Shown here in pieces: positions 27,089-35,607 of a DNA stretch of 64,000 bases (the first letter of the stretch is position 1; each line of letters begins with the position of its first letter). The notes under the pieces were generated by a model, which saw only the letters and a list, made by a program, of their open reading frames with translations, was not told the DNA's origin and did no database searches. The DNA lies in NCBI GenBank assembly GCA_036394075.1, contig DASWFT010000105.1, forward strand, positions 1 through 64,000, in the 5' to 3' direction. The DNA comes from JAWWPY01 sp036394075 (GTDB lineage: Bacteria; Actinomycetota; Actinomycetes; Streptosporangiales; Streptosporangiaceae). The position numbers and the translations under genes were made by a program.

Positions 27089-27218
27089 CCGCCAGGCACC
27101 TGCAACCCCAGCCCGGGCGCGACCCGCGCACGGGCAACGACCGACCTGGGCGCGACCCGCGCCCACCGACCACGCCGAAGGTCCCCAGGGAAACCCCGGC
27201 GAGGAGGGCCACCAGGCC

Positions 27219-27617
27219 ATGACGATGACCGACCCGATCGCGGACATGCTGACCCGTCTGCGCAATGCCAACGCGGCATACCACGACACGGTGGGCATGC
27301 CCTGTTCCACCATCAAGGTGCACATCGCGGAGATCCTCCAGCAGGAGGGATACATCGCCGGATTCGCCGTGCAGGACGCCGAGGTCGGCAAGAACCTCGT
27401 GGTCTCGCTGAAGTACGGGCCCACCCGCGAGCGCTCGATCGCCGGGCTCAAGCGGGTGTCCAAGCCGGGCCTGCGGGTGTACGCGAAAAAGGACAACCTG
27501 CCCCGGGTGCTTGGCGGCCTTGGCATCGCCATCATCTCGACCTCGGGCGGCCTGCTGACCGACCGGCAGGCGAACAGGCGGGGCGTAGGCGGGGAAGTCC
27601 TCGCCTACGTCTGGTGA
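27219..27617 (+). CDS. rpsH: 30S ribosomal protein S8 (uS8)
   Basis: Primary 16S rRNA-binding protein and, in E. coli, the spc-operon repressor. The start at 27219 is preceded by GAGGAGGGCCACCAGGCC and gives MTMTDPIADMLTRLRNANAA; the same frame is open upstream but only as read-through of the rpsZ gap. The 132 residues contain the C-terminal signature STSGGLLTDRQANRRGVGGE. Confidence 0.97.
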   Translation: MTMTDPIADMLTRLRNANAAYHDTVGMPCSTIKVHIAEILQQEGYIAGFAVQDAEVGKNLVVSLKYGPTRERSIAGLKRVSKPGLRVYAKKDNLPRVLGGLGIAIISTSGGLLTDRQANRRGVGGEVLAYVW

Positions 27618-27627
27618 GGAGACGTCG

Positions 27628-28164
27628 ATGTCACGAATTGGACGGCTTCCGGTGGTTATCCCCGGCGGCGTGGACGTCACCATCGAGGGCCGCGAGGTCA
27701 TCGTGAAGGGGCCCAAGGGGCGCCTGTCCCTGCAGCTAGCCCCGCCCATCGAGATCTCCCAATCGGACGGCACCCTGTCCGTGACCAGGCCGAACGATGA
27801 GGGCGAGGTTCGGGCGCTGCACGGCCTGTCGCGCTCCCTGGTGGCCAACATGGTGACCGGGGTGACCGAGGGGTACCGCAAGACCCTGGAGATCGTCGGC
27901 GTTGGCTACCGGGTGCAGGCGCGGGGGGCGGACCTGGAGTTCGCCCTGGGCTACAGCCACCCGGTGAAGGTGTCCCCGCCGGAGGGCATCACGTTCCGGG
28001 TCGAGACACCCACCAGGCTGGTGGTCGAGGGAATCGACAAGCAGCAGGTCGGCGAAGTCGCGGCCAACATACGGAAGCTCCGCAAGCCCGACCCGTACAA
28101 GGGCAAGGGCGTGCGGTACTCCGGCGAGCAGATCCGCCGCAAGGCCGGGAAGGCTGGGAAGTAG
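27628..28164 (+). CDS. rplF: 50S ribosomal protein L6 (uL6)
   Basis: Protein near the factor-binding site with two related folds. The 178 residues begin MSRIGRLPVVIPGGVDVTI and end with the signature RKPDPYKGKGVRYSGEQIRRK. Ten bases separate it from rpsH and three from rplR, so the genes are tightly coupled. ATG follows TGAGGAGACGTCG. Confidence 0.98.
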   Translation: MSRIGRLPVVIPGGVDVTIEGREVIVKGPKGRLSLQLAPPIEISQSDGTLSVTRPNDEGEVRALHGLSRSLVANMVTGVTEGYRKTLEIVGVGYRVQARGADLEFALGYSHPVKVSPPEGITFRVETPTRLVVEGIDKQQVGEVAANIRKLRKPDPYKGKGVRYSGEQIRRKAGKAGK

Positions 28165-28167
28165 GAC

Positions 28168-28542
28168 ATGGCTGGCAGCAAGACCATCACCCGCAGCCGC
28201 GGCGCCGCGCGCGCCCGACGGCACTTGCGGGTCCGCAAGAAGGTCACCGGCAGTGCGGCGCGGCCGCGGCTCACAGTCACCCGGTCCGCGCGGCACACGT
28301 TCGCTCAACTCGTCGACGACGGGGCAGGCATCACGGTGGCTGCCGCGTCTACCCTGGACGAGTCGATCCGCGGTGCGGACGGCGACAAGACGGCCAAGGC
28401 GCGCCAGGTCGGCGCGCTGCTCGCACGGCGCGCGTCGGACGCCGGGATCACGGCGGTCGTCTTCGACCGGGGCGGCTATGCATATCACGGACGTGTCGCG
28501 GCGCTCGCGGACGGCGTGCGGGAAGGCGGCCTGGCGCTATGA
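28168..28542 (+). CDS. rplR: 50S ribosomal protein L18 (uL18)
   Basis: 5S rRNA-binding protein of the central protuberance. It has 124 residues with a basic N-terminal RSRGAARARRHLRVRKKVTG, then RPRLTVTRSARHTFAQLVDD and FDRGGYAYHGRVAALADGVR. It lies three bases after rplF and 40 before rpsE. Confidence 0.97.
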   Translation: MAGSKTITRSRGAARARRHLRVRKKVTGSAARPRLTVTRSARHTFAQLVDDGAGITVAAASTLDESIRGADGDKTAKARQVGALLARRASDAGITAVVFDRGGYAYHGRVAALADGVREGGLAL

Positions 28543-28582
28543 CGCCCAGGTTCGCGCATACATATGAGAGAAGGACGTTCTG

Positions 28583-29200
28583 ATGGCAGCAACTCCGCGG
28601 CGCGGCAGTGGTGGCGGGGAACGGCGTGACCGCCGTGACGATCGCCGCGGCGGTGGCGCCGACAAGGGCACCGCTTATCTTGAGCGGGTCGTCACCATCA
28701 ACCGGGTCGCCAAGGTGGTGCAGGGCGGCCGGCGCTTCAGCTTCACCGCCCTGGTCATCGTGGGCGATGGCAACGGGATGGTCGGCGTCGGCTACGGCAA
28801 GGCCAAGGAGGTGCCCGCGGCCATCGCCAAGGGCGTCGAATCGGCCAAGAAGTCGTTCTTCCGGGTGCCGCGCATCGCCGGCACGATCCCGCACACCGTC
28901 CAGGGCGAGGAGTCCGCGGGCGTCGTGCTGCTCAAGCCGGCCAGCCCCGGCACCGGCGTCATCGCCGGTGGTCCGGTGCGCGCCGTGCTGGAGTGTGCCG
29001 GCGTCCACGATGTGCTGTCCCGGTCCCTGGGATCGTCGAATCCGATCAACGTCGTGCACGCGACCGTGGCCGCCCTGAAGAGCCTGAAGCGGCCGGAGGA
29101 GATCGCGGCCAGGCGGGGACTGCCGATCGGGGACGTGGCTCCGGCGGCCATGCTGCGCGCTCAAGCGGCAGCAGCCGGCGCCGGGTCCACGAATAGCTGA
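28583..29200 (+). CDS. rpsE: 30S ribosomal protein S5 (uS5)
   Basis: mRNA-entry and fidelity protein. The 205 residues have an Arg/Gly/Asp-rich, charged N-terminal extension (about 1-33) before the double-stranded-RNA-binding-like domain LERVVTINRVAKVVQGGRR and the motif GVGYGKAKEVPAAIAKGVE. GPVRAVLECAGVHDVLSRSL is the C-terminal domain. AGAGAAGGACGTTCTG precedes the ATG. rpmD follows after 14 bases. Confidence 0.97.
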   Translation: MAATPRRGSGGGERRDRRDDRRGGGADKGTAYLERVVTINRVAKVVQGGRRFSFTALVIVGDGNGMVGVGYGKAKEVPAAIAKGVESAKKSFFRVPRIAGTIPHTVQGEESAGVVLLKPASPGTGVIAGGPVRAVLECAGVHDVLSRSLGSSNPINVVHATVAALKSLKRPEEIAARRGLPIGDVAPAAMLRAQAAAAGAGSTNS

Positions 29201-29214
29201 CCGGGAGCAGGCCG

Positions 29215-29397
29215 ATGGCACAGTTGAAGGTAACCCAGACCCGGTCCGGGATCGGGGGCACGCACGTGCAGCGGGCATCCCTGCGTTCGCTCGGGCTGAA
29301 GCGGATCGGTGACGTGATCGTCAAGGACGACCGGCCCGAATTCCGCGGCATGATCAAGGTGGTGCGCCACCTGGTCACCGTTGAGGAAGTGGACTGA
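29215..29397 (+). CDS. rpmD: 50S ribosomal protein L30 (uL30)
   Basis: Small two-layer protein of the 50S subunit. It has 60 residues; VTQTRSGIGGTHVQRASLRS and DRPEFRGMIKVVRHLVTVEE are typical. ATG follows GGGAGCAGGCCG. The stop is one base before the rplO ATG, so the two are likely coupled. Confidence 0.96.
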   Translation: MAQLKVTQTRSGIGGTHVQRASLRSLGLKRIGDVIVKDDRPEFRGMIKVVRHLVTVEEVD

Positions 29398-29398
29398 C

Positions 29399-30046
29399 AT
29401 GGCAGACGCAGACAGCCCGCAGCGGGCGGCCGGCGCTGCGGCCAAGCCGCGCACCGGTGCCGCGGCTAAGCCGCGCACCAGCGCTGCGGCCAAGCCGCGC
29501 ACTGGAACTGGAACGGCGGCCGAGCCCGGTGCCGACGCCGCGGCGGAGCCGCGTGCTGACGCGGCGGGGGAGCCGGGTACCGGCGGCGGCGCGCGCGGCC
29601 GGGCCGGGCTTAAGATCCATCACCTGCGCCCTGCTCCCGGGGCGCACACCGCCCGGACCCGGGTGGGCCGCGGCGAGGCGGGCAAAGGCAAGACCGCGGG
29701 CCGCGGGACCAAGGGCACCAAGGCGCGCGGGCAGGTGGCCCCCGGCTTCGAGGGCGGCCAGATGCCGTTGCAGCGCAGGGTGCCGAAGCTCAGGGGCTTC
29801 TCCAACTTGCGCTTCAAGACCACCTATCAGGTGGTCAACACCGGCCGGCTCGCCGAACTGTATCCGCAGGGCGGCGACGTGACGCCTGAGGACCTCGTGG
29901 CCAAGGGCGCGGTACGGGCCGGCAACCTGGTCAAAGTACTTGGCACCGGCGACGCCGATGTCACGCTCCGGGTGACCGCGCACGCGTTCTCCGCGGCCGC
30001 CCGCGAGAAGATCACCGCAGCGGGGGGAACGGTCACTGAGCTGTGA
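29399..30046 (+). CDS. rplO: 50S ribosomal protein L15 (uL15) with N-terminal repeat extension
   Basis: Late-assembly 50S protein. The ATG at 29399 is chosen from the GAGGAAGTGG site inside the rpmD end; it gives 215 residues against the usual ~145-150. Residues 2-73 are a low-complexity Lys/Pro/Arg/Thr/Ala extension with AAAKPRTG units. The L15 domain starts at GLKIHHLRPAPGAHTARTRV and includes GRGTKGTKARGQVAPGFEGG and QMPLQRRVPKLRGF. The extension is rich in positive charge at first and acidic later, and is probably disordered. Confidence 0.96.
   Translation: MADADSPQRAAGAAAKPRTGAAAKPRTSAAAKPRTGTGTAAEPGADAAAEPRADAAGEPGTGGGARGRAGLKIHHLRPAPGAHTARTRVGRGEAGKGKTAGRGTKGTKARGQVAPGFEGGQMPLQRRVPKLRGFSNLRFKTTYQVVNTGRLAELYPQGGDVTPEDLVAKGAVRAGNLVKVLGTGDADVTLRVTAHAFSAAAREKITAAGGTVTEL
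29438..29509 (+). repeat. three tandem 24-bp units at the start of rplO
   Basis: GCGGCCAAGCCGCGCACC-type 24-base units at 29438, 29462 and 29486 encode AAKPRTGA, AAKPRTSA and AAKPRTGT. Confidence 0.9.
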
Positions 30047-30238
30047 AAGACACTCCGATGGCGGCGGCGGCCCAGGGTGGCCGTCCGCCGTCGCCGGGCG
30101 CTGTGCGTGCGGCCAGGGAAGGCATCCACGCCTGTTACAGTGCAGCGAAAGCGTTACACTGCGGCGAATCCGCCACCGCGGTCACCCGTCGGATCGGCGC
30201 TGCACCATGACGTTGACCCATCTACGTGAGGACGGCGC

Positions 30239-31579
30239 ATGCTGACCGCGTTCCTACGGGCGTTCCGGACGCCCGACCTGCGCAGGAAGCTGCTGTTTAC
30301 GCTCGGCATCATTGCCCTTTTCCGGCTCGGCGCGACCGTTCCGACACCGGGAATCTCCGAGAAGGCCGTGAACGTCTGCACCGGCTTGGTGAGCTCAAGC
30401 AGCCAGGCGGGCGTCTACCAGCTCGTCAACCTGTTCAGCGGCGGCGCGCTGCTGAAGCTGTCGATCTTCGCGCTCGGCATCATGCCGTACATCACGGCGA
30501 GCATCATCCTGCAGCTTCTGGCGGTGGTCATCCCGCGTCTGGAGACGCTCCGCCAGGAGGGCCAGTCGGGCCAGGCGAAGATCACTCAGTACACCAGGTA
30601 CCTCACCGTGGGCCTGGGCATCCTGCAGTCCACCGGGATCGTGGCGCTGGCCCGGTCGGGCAACCTGTTCCCGGGCTGCACCACCCCGCTGATCCCTAAT
30701 CCCTCGGTTTTCACCATCTCCACGATGGTCGTCTGCATGACCTCGGGCACCGCGGTCATCATGTGGCTGGGCGAGCTGATCACGGATCGCGGTATCGGCA
30801 ACGGCATGTCCCTGATGATCTTCACCCAGGTCATCGCGGTGATCCCGGGCTACATGCTCACCATCTACCGCTCCAGGCACACCTTCGTGCTGGTCGTGGT
30901 GCTCGCCGTGGCCGTCGCCATCGTCGCCTTCGTGGTCTTCATGGAGCAGGCCCAGCGGCGGATCCCGGTCCAGTACGCGAAGCGGATGGTCGGCCGGAAG
31001 ATGTACGGCGGGACGTCGACCTACATACCGCTCAAGGTGAATCAGGCCGGCGTCATCCCGGTCATCTTCGCTTCCTCGCTGCTCTACATCCCGCAGCTCA
31101 CGGCGTCGCTGTTCGGCAACCAGAAGAAACCGCAGGGCTGGGTGAACTTCATCCAGCGCTACCTGATCTCACCAGGCTCGTCAACATCGGCGCCCACCTG
31201 GAACAACCTCGGCGTCTACATGGCCTCGTTCTTCCTGCTGATCGTGTTCTTCACCTACTTCTACGTGTCGATCACGTTCAACCCCACCGAGGTCGCCGAC
31301 AACATGAAGAAGTACGGCGGCTTCATCCCCGGCATCCGCCCGGGGCGGCCGACGGCCGAGTACCTGAACTACGTGCTCACCCGGCTGACCGCGCCCGGCT
31401 CGGTGTACCTCGGCCTCGTCGCCCTCATCCCGATGGTCGCGTTCGCGCTGGTCGGGGCCAGCACGCAGTTCCCGTTCGGCGGGACCAGCATCCTGATTGC
31501 GGTGGGGGTGGGACTGGATACGGTGAAGCAGATCGAGAGCCAACTCCAGCAGCGCAACTATGAGGGCTTCCTCAAGTAG
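30239..31579 (+). CDS. secY: preprotein translocase subunit SecY
   Basis: Ten-helix channel of the Sec translocon in the cytoplasmic membrane. The 446 residues start MLTAFLRAFRTPDLRRKLLF with the first helix at about 17-35 and the lateral-gate and plug region LVNLFSGGALLKLSIFALG. The cytoplasmic loop QRRIPVQYAKRMVGRKMYGG (about 239-258) and the last loop with FIPGIRPGRPTAEYL are typical. A 192-base gap separates it from rplO. The TAG stop overlaps the adk GTG. Confidence 0.98.
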   Translation: MLTAFLRAFRTPDLRRKLLFTLGIIALFRLGATVPTPGISEKAVNVCTGLVSSSSQAGVYQLVNLFSGGALLKLSIFALGIMPYITASIILQLLAVVIPRLETLRQEGQSGQAKITQYTRYLTVGLGILQSTGIVALARSGNLFPGCTTPLIPNPSVFTISTMVVCMTSGTAVIMWLGELITDRGIGNGMSLMIFTQVIAVIPGYMLTIYRSRHTFVLVVVLAVAVAIVAFVVFMEQAQRRIPVQYAKRMVGRKMYGGTSTYIPLKVNQAGVIPVIFASSLLYIPQLTASLFGNQKKPQGWVNFIQRYLISPGSSTSAPTWNNLGVYMASFFLLIVFFTYFYVSITFNPTEVADNMKKYGGFIPGIRPGRPTAEYLNYVLTRLTAPGSVYLGLVALIPMVAFALVGASTQFPFGGTSILIAVGVGLDTVKQIESQLQQRNYEGFLK

Positions 31580-32232
31580 TGCGAGTCGTCCTCGTCGGGC
31601 CCCCCGGTGCGGGCAAGGGGACACAGGCCCAGTTCGTAGCGTCGCATCTGTCCATCCCGAAGATCTCGACAGGTGATATCTTCCGCGAGAACGTCAGCCA
31701 CGGCACGGCACTAGGCCGTCGCGCGCAGTCGTTCATGGAGCGGGGCGACCTGGTCCCCGACGAGGTGACGATCGCCATGGTCACCGACCGGCTCCAGGAC
31801 GACGACACCCAGGCCGGGTTCCTGCTTGACGGCTTCCCCAGGACCGTGCCGCAGGCCGAGACGCTCAAGAAGCTGCTGTCGTCCTGGGAGACCAGGCTGG
31901 ACGTGGTCCTGGAACTCGTGGTGGACGACGACGAGGTGGTGCGGCGACTGTCCGGCAGGCGGACCTGCCGCAGATGCGGGCGGGTATGGCACGCGCTGTT
32001 CGACCCGCCGGCCCACATCAATGCGTGCGACGACTGCGGCGGTCAGTTGTTCCAGCGCGACGACGACGGCGAGGACACCATCAGGCACCGTCTCGAGGTC
32101 TACCAGGAGCAGACGTCCCCGCTGGTCGCCTTCTACGCCGATGAGGGCATTCTCCTTGGCATCGACGCCACCGGCCCGGTGGACGAGATCACCGAGCGGG
32201 CGCTCAGCGCGCTGCGCCGCTTCAACCGCTGA
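31579..32232 (+). CDS. adk: adenylate kinase
   Basis: Interconverts ATP + AMP and 2 ADP. It has 217 residues from a GTG overlapping the secY stop. The P-loop GPPGAGKGTQ is at 7-16, GFPRTVPQAE marks the AMP site, and the long-type LID carries CRRCGRVWH and CDDCGG, a four-cysteine zinc-type lid. RRLSGRRT supplies the arginines around the phosphates. Position between secY and map is the standard actinobacterial order. Confidence 0.98.
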   Translation: MRVVLVGPPGAGKGTQAQFVASHLSIPKISTGDIFRENVSHGTALGRRAQSFMERGDLVPDEVTIAMVTDRLQDDDTQAGFLLDGFPRTVPQAETLKKLLSSWETRLDVVLELVVDDDEVVRRLSGRRTCRRCGRVWHALFDPPAHINACDDCGGQLFQRDDDGEDTIRHRLEVYQEQTSPLVAFYADEGILLGIDATGPVDEITERALSALRRFNR

Positions 32233-32281
32233 CATCCGGGGCAGCCGTCGCGGGTACCGTGGAGGAGGACGCGGAGGCCCG

Positions 32282-33163
32282 ATGCGAATTAGGCGTGAGC
32301 CGGAGATTCAGCTCAAGACAGCACAGCAGGTCGCGTCGATGCGCGCGGCCGGGCTGGTGGTAGCCCGTGCGCTGACCGCGGCGGCCGGAGTGGTCGGGCC
32401 GGGGGTGTCCACGGCGGACCTGGACGCCGCGGCCGAGGAGGAGATCCGCGCCGCCGGCGCTGTTCCGTCGTTCAAGGGCTACCACGGGTTTCCCGCGACG
32501 ATCTGCGCCTCGATCAATGAGGAGATCGTGCATGGCATCCCCAGCGCGGTCAGGAGACTGCGGGCCGGCGATGTGGTCTCGATCGACTGCGGGGCGATCG
32601 TCGAGGGGTGGCACGCGGACGCGGCGCTGACCGTGGGAGTAGAAATGATCTCCGATGAACTCAGCCGGCTGATCGAAGCCTGCGAGCGGGCCCTCTGGCA
32701 TGGCCTGGCCCAGGCGCGGGCCGGCGCCCGGCTGACCGATATCTCGCACGCGGTGGAGCGCAGCGCCCGTGCGTCCGGTAAGTCCAGTTCCGCCGGGGAC
32801 TACGGCATCGTCGAGGACTACGTCGGCCACGGCATCGGCACCGAGATGCACATGGATCCGGCGGTCCCCAATCGCGGGAAGCCCGGCCGGGGGCCGGAGC
32901 TGACGGAGGGGATGGCGCTGGCCATCGAGCCCCTGCTCGTTCTCGGCCAGCCCGACACGGTGCTGCTCGATGACGGCTGGACGGTGGTGAGCGCCGACGG
33001 GACCTGGTCTGCGCATTTCGAGCATACGGTGGCCATCACCGCCGAAGGGCCCTGGGTGCTTACCGCACCGGACGGCGGGCGCGGCTGGTTCTCCCGGCTC
33101 GCTGAGCCGGCGACAGGTGCGGCTGACGGGCTGGCCGACTCAACGGCACATCCGCAGGTCTGA
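32282..33163 (+). CDS. map: methionine aminopeptidase (type I)
   Basis: Removes N-terminal methionine from nascent proteins. The start at 32282 has GGAGG seven bases upstream and gives 293 residues; upstream in-frame codons lie inside adk. Metal ligands appear in order: IDCGAIVEGWHADAALT (two aspartates), GHGIGTEMH (histidine), AIEPLL (glutamate) and FEHTVAIT (glutamate). A 30-residue Ala/Asp-rich tail follows the catalytic domain. Twelve bases later comes the DUF1707 gene. Confidence 0.95.
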   Translation: MRIRREPEIQLKTAQQVASMRAAGLVVARALTAAAGVVGPGVSTADLDAAAEEEIRAAGAVPSFKGYHGFPATICASINEEIVHGIPSAVRRLRAGDVVSIDCGAIVEGWHADAALTVGVEMISDELSRLIEACERALWHGLAQARAGARLTDISHAVERSARASGKSSSAGDYGIVEDYVGHGIGTEMHMDPAVPNRGKPGRGPELTEGMALAIEPLLVLGQPDTVLLDDGWTVVSADGTWSAHFEHTVAITAEGPWVLTAPDGGRGWFSRLAEPATGAADGLADSTAHPQV

Positions 33164-33175
33164 GGAGGGTTGCCG

Positions 33176-33793
33176 ATGCCGAACGATCCCAAAATCCGCG
33201 CCTCCGACGCCGACCGTGACCGGACCGCCGCACTGCTGCGCGAGCATCACGCGGCGGGCAGGCTCGATCTTGAGGAGTTCAACGAGCGCCTCGACAAGGC
33301 CTATGCCGCGAAGACCGTGGGGGAACTCGACGCCCTGATGGCGGATCTGCCGGCTATCGACCTGTACCAGCTTCCCGACGCCTCGATGCGCCGCGGGCGG
33401 GGCGGGGGGAGCGGAGGAGGCGGGGACGTACGGCTTCCGTGGTTTCGCCCACCCGGCGCTCTCATGGCCGCCCACGGCCGGTTCTCCCCGGCCTGGCAGG
33501 CCGCCTGGGGCAGCTGGCTCTCGATTGCCTCGATTTGCGTCGTCATCTGGCTCGCGACCGGCGCCAGCCTGGCCATGCCCTGGTTCGTGTGGGTCGTCGG
33601 CCCATGGGGACTGCTGATGTTCGGACGCTGGATCACCGGTGCCCCCGGCCATCACGGTCACAGTCCAGGCGGCAGCAACCCGCCCGGCAGCAACCCGCCC
33701 AGCGGCGACCGCCACCACGGCCGGGACCGCCATCGCAACCGGGACCGCCACCGCGACCGCCACCGCGGCCGGGACCGCCACCGCGACCTCTGA
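33176..33793 (+). CDS. DUF1707 and 2-helix membrane protein with His/Arg tail
   Basis: Function unknown. The ATG at 33176 has GAGGAGGG six bases upstream; a TTG two codons earlier is less likely. The 205 residues comprise a DUF1707 domain (about 3-58: IRASDADRDRTAALLREHHA, LDLEEFNERLDKAYAAKT), a Gly-rich linker, two membrane helices (about 115-133 and 135-153) typical of the 2TM domain often paired with DUF1707, and a tail rich in Arg, Asp and His (RDRHRNRDRHRD). It is 12 bases after map, so it shares that transcript. Confidence 0.85.
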   Translation: MPNDPKIRASDADRDRTAALLREHHAAGRLDLEEFNERLDKAYAAKTVGELDALMADLPAIDLYQLPDASMRRGRGGGSGGGGDVRLPWFRPPGALMAAHGRFSPAWQAAWGSWLSIASICVVIWLATGASLAMPWFVWVVGPWGLLMFGRWITGAPGHHGHSPGGSNPPGSNPPSGDRHHGRDRHRNRDRHRDRHRGRDRHRDL

Positions 33794-34196
33794 AGGTCGC
33801 GGCCGGGCGGGCTGGATTCCGAGGTAGAGTGGGGTGTCTGGGAGTTGCCGGGGCACCCTCAGGTGCCGGTCGCTGCCGAGGCGACCATGGGGTCGGCCCG
33901 GGCCGATCTGTCGGGAATGTTCCAGGCTCTGTCTTGGTTCGCATAGTAGCGCGGAGTCGCGTAGAATCTGCTGCGGCCCGTGAGCTGTTCTGTGCATGGC
34001 CTTAGCCGGATGCGCGGGGGCAGTCCTTGTGGAGGGCCTCCCGTACCCGGTCGGCACGCACGAGCATGAACCGGGTCGTGGGGGAGCCTCACGAGTCCAT
34101 GCGCACGACAAGCACGGCACGATCAGTTAACAACGCTCCCGCCAGCACGAAGCCACCAGCCAGTGCCAGCGGGCCCAACAGCGAATCGCGGAGGAT
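33794..34196 (+). other. intergenic region before infA
   Basis: These 403 bases separate the map-DUF1707 unit from infA. I find no gene. They contain small hairpins (for example GGTCGC/GCGACC near 33866-33884) and a candidate infA promoter. Confidence 0.6.
33938..33967 (+). promoter_or_regulatory. candidate infA promoter
   Basis: TTCGCA, 18 bases, TAGAAT about 230 bases before infA. The -10 box is good and the -35 box weak. Confidence 0.35.
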
Positions 34197-34418
34197 ATGC
34201 CCAAGAAGGACGGCGCCATCGAGATCGAGGGCAAGATTGTCGAGTCACTACCCAATGCCTTCTTCCGAGTGGAGCTAGACAACGGGCACAAGGTCCTCGC
34301 CCATATCAGCGGGAAGATGCGGATGCACTACATCCGCATCCTGCCTGATGACCGGGTCGTCGTGGAGCTGAGTCCGTACGACCTGAGTCGCGGCCGGATT
34401 GTCTACAGGTACAAGTAA
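34197..34418 (+). CDS. infA: translation initiation factor IF-1
   Basis: Binds the 30S A site during initiation. It has 73 residues of a single OB fold; MPKKDGAIEIEGKIVESLPN and GKMRMHYIRILPDDRVVVEL are typical. GGAGGAT five bases before the ATG is a strong ribosome-binding site. The rpmJ gene follows after 49 bases. Confidence 0.97.
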   Translation: MPKKDGAIEIEGKIVESLPNAFFRVELDNGHKVLAHISGKMRMHYIRILPDDRVVVELSPYDLSRGRIVYRYK

Positions 34419-34467
34419 CAACTGACGGCGCGGGGCACGCAGCGGCCCGGCTCCGGAGGAGGCCACG

Positions 34468-34581
34468 ATGAAGGTTAAGCCGAGTGTGAAGAAGATCTGT
34501 AGCAAGTGCCGGGTCATCCGGCGGCATGGCCGGGTTATGGTCATCTGCTCCGACCCGCGGCACAAGCAGCGCCAGGGCTGA
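34468..34581 (+). CDS. rpmJ: 50S ribosomal protein L36, zinc form (bL36)
   Basis: The 37-residue reading frame MKVKPSVKKICSKCRVIRRH and onwards has C11, C14, C27 and H32, the zinc ribbon of the Cys-type L36. It lies between infA and rpsM, its conserved place, with GGAGGAGGCCACG just before the ATG. The Cys-free paralogue expressed under zinc limitation would be elsewhere. Confidence 0.95.
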   Translation: MKVKPSVKKICSKCRVIRRHGRVMVICSDPRHKQRQG

Positions 34582-34639
34582 CGCTCCACCAAGCCATGGC
34601 GTAACAACGCCACCTACTAGACAACACAACGCACCGCAT

Positions 34640-34689
34640 CCCGCGTCGGCCGCGAGCCGACGCGGGCCACCCCCGGTAGGAGGCCGGGG
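34640..34689 (+). promoter_or_regulatory. two hairpins in the rpsM leader
   Basis: CCCGCGTCGGC/GCCGACGCGGG (11 bp, CGCGA loop, 34640-34666) is followed at once by CCCCGG/CCGGGG (34671-34689). They lie in the 176-base gap between rpmJ and rpsM, at the head of the alpha-type group rpsM-rpsK-rpsD-rpoA-rplQ, and could be a terminator, a processing site or a feedback-control structure. Confidence 0.5.
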
Positions 34690-34757
34690 CCCTACCCGGG
34701 CAGGGGTTGGGAGGCGGCGCGTACGACCTCCTCGACACGAAGGAGAACTGCCCGCAG

Positions 34758-35138
34758 ATGGCACGACTGGTTGGTGTTGACCTCCCCCGCGAAAAGCGCC
34801 TGGAGGTCGCTCTCACTTACGTCTACGGAATCGGCCGGACCCGCGCGCTTGAGACGCTGCAGGCAACGGGTGTGAGCGGCGATACGAGGGTTCACGACCT
34901 GGGGGACGACGAGCTTGTCCGCCTCCGTGACTGGATCGAAGCCACTTACAAGGTAGAAGGAGACCTGCGCCGCGAGGTGCAGGCCGACATTCGCCGCAAG
35001 GTGGAGATCGGGTGCTACCAGGGAATCCGTCACCGGCGCGGGCTGCCAGTGCACGGCCAGCGCACCCAGACGAATGCCCGCACCCGCAAGGGCCGGAAGA
35101 AGACAGTGGCCGGCAAGAAGAAGGCCGGGAAGAAGTAA
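34758..35138 (+). CDS. rpsM: 30S ribosomal protein S13 (uS13)
   Basis: Head protein forming intersubunit bridges B1a/b. The start at 34758 gives MARLVGVDLPREKRLEVALT and 126 residues; AAGGAG lies 12 bases upstream. A longer in-frame start (34707) would run into the leader hairpins and is not supported. RRGLPVHGQRTQTNARTRKG (about 93-112) is the signature, followed by a lysine-rich tail. rpsK starts 52 bases later. Confidence 0.97.
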   Translation: MARLVGVDLPREKRLEVALTYVYGIGRTRALETLQATGVSGDTRVHDLGDDELVRLRDWIEATYKVEGDLRREVQADIRRKVEIGCYQGIRHRRGLPVHGQRTQTNARTRKGRKKTVAGKKKAGKK

Positions 35139-35190
35139 GTAGTTCGCGACCCCACATCGCGATCCGACGACCTCCAGGAGCAGGGAGCAG

Positions 35191-35592
35191 ATGCCTCCGA
35201 AGAGCCGTACCGGCGCCAAGAAGGTGCGCCGCAAGGAACGGAAGAACGTCGCTCATGGGCACGCCCACATCAGGAGCACGTTCAACAACACGATCGTGTC
35301 GATCACCGACCCGGTCGGCAACGTTATTTCGTGGGCTTCCTCTGGCCAGGTCGGCTTCAAGGGGTCGCGTAAATCAACTCCGTTCGCCGCGCAGATGGCG
35401 GCGGAGGCTTGCGCACGCCGCGCCATGGAGCACGGCATGCGCAAGGTCGACGTCTTCGTCAAGGGCCCCGGCTCGGGACGGGAGACCGCCATCCGGTCGC
35501 TCCAGGCGACCGGCCTTGAGGTGGGTTCCATTCAGGACGTCACCCCGGTTCCGCACAATGGCTGCCGGCCGCCGAAGCGGCGCCGGGTCTGA
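35191..35592 (+). CDS. rpsK: 30S ribosomal protein S11 (uS11)
   Basis: Platform protein interacting with S18 and mRNA near the Shine-Dalgarno helix. The 133 residues begin with a basic stretch and contain HIRSTFNNTIVSITDPVGNV and the signature GLEVGSIQDVTPVPHNGCRP. ATG after GGAGCAGGGAGCAG. Fifteen bases before rpsD. Confidence 0.97.
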   Translation: MPPKSRTGAKKVRRKERKNVAHGHAHIRSTFNNTIVSITDPVGNVISWASSGQVGFKGSRKSTPFAAQMAAEACARRAMEHGMRKVDVFVKGPGSGRETAIRSLQATGLEVGSIQDVTPVPHNGCRPPKRRRV

Positions 35593-35607
35593 GGAGTAAA
35601 GCGACAG

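Noticed and set aside
26844..27218. Extended N-terminus of S8 or a fused gene
   Set aside because: The frame is merely open across rpsZ; the clear S8 start with its ribosome-binding site is at 27219.
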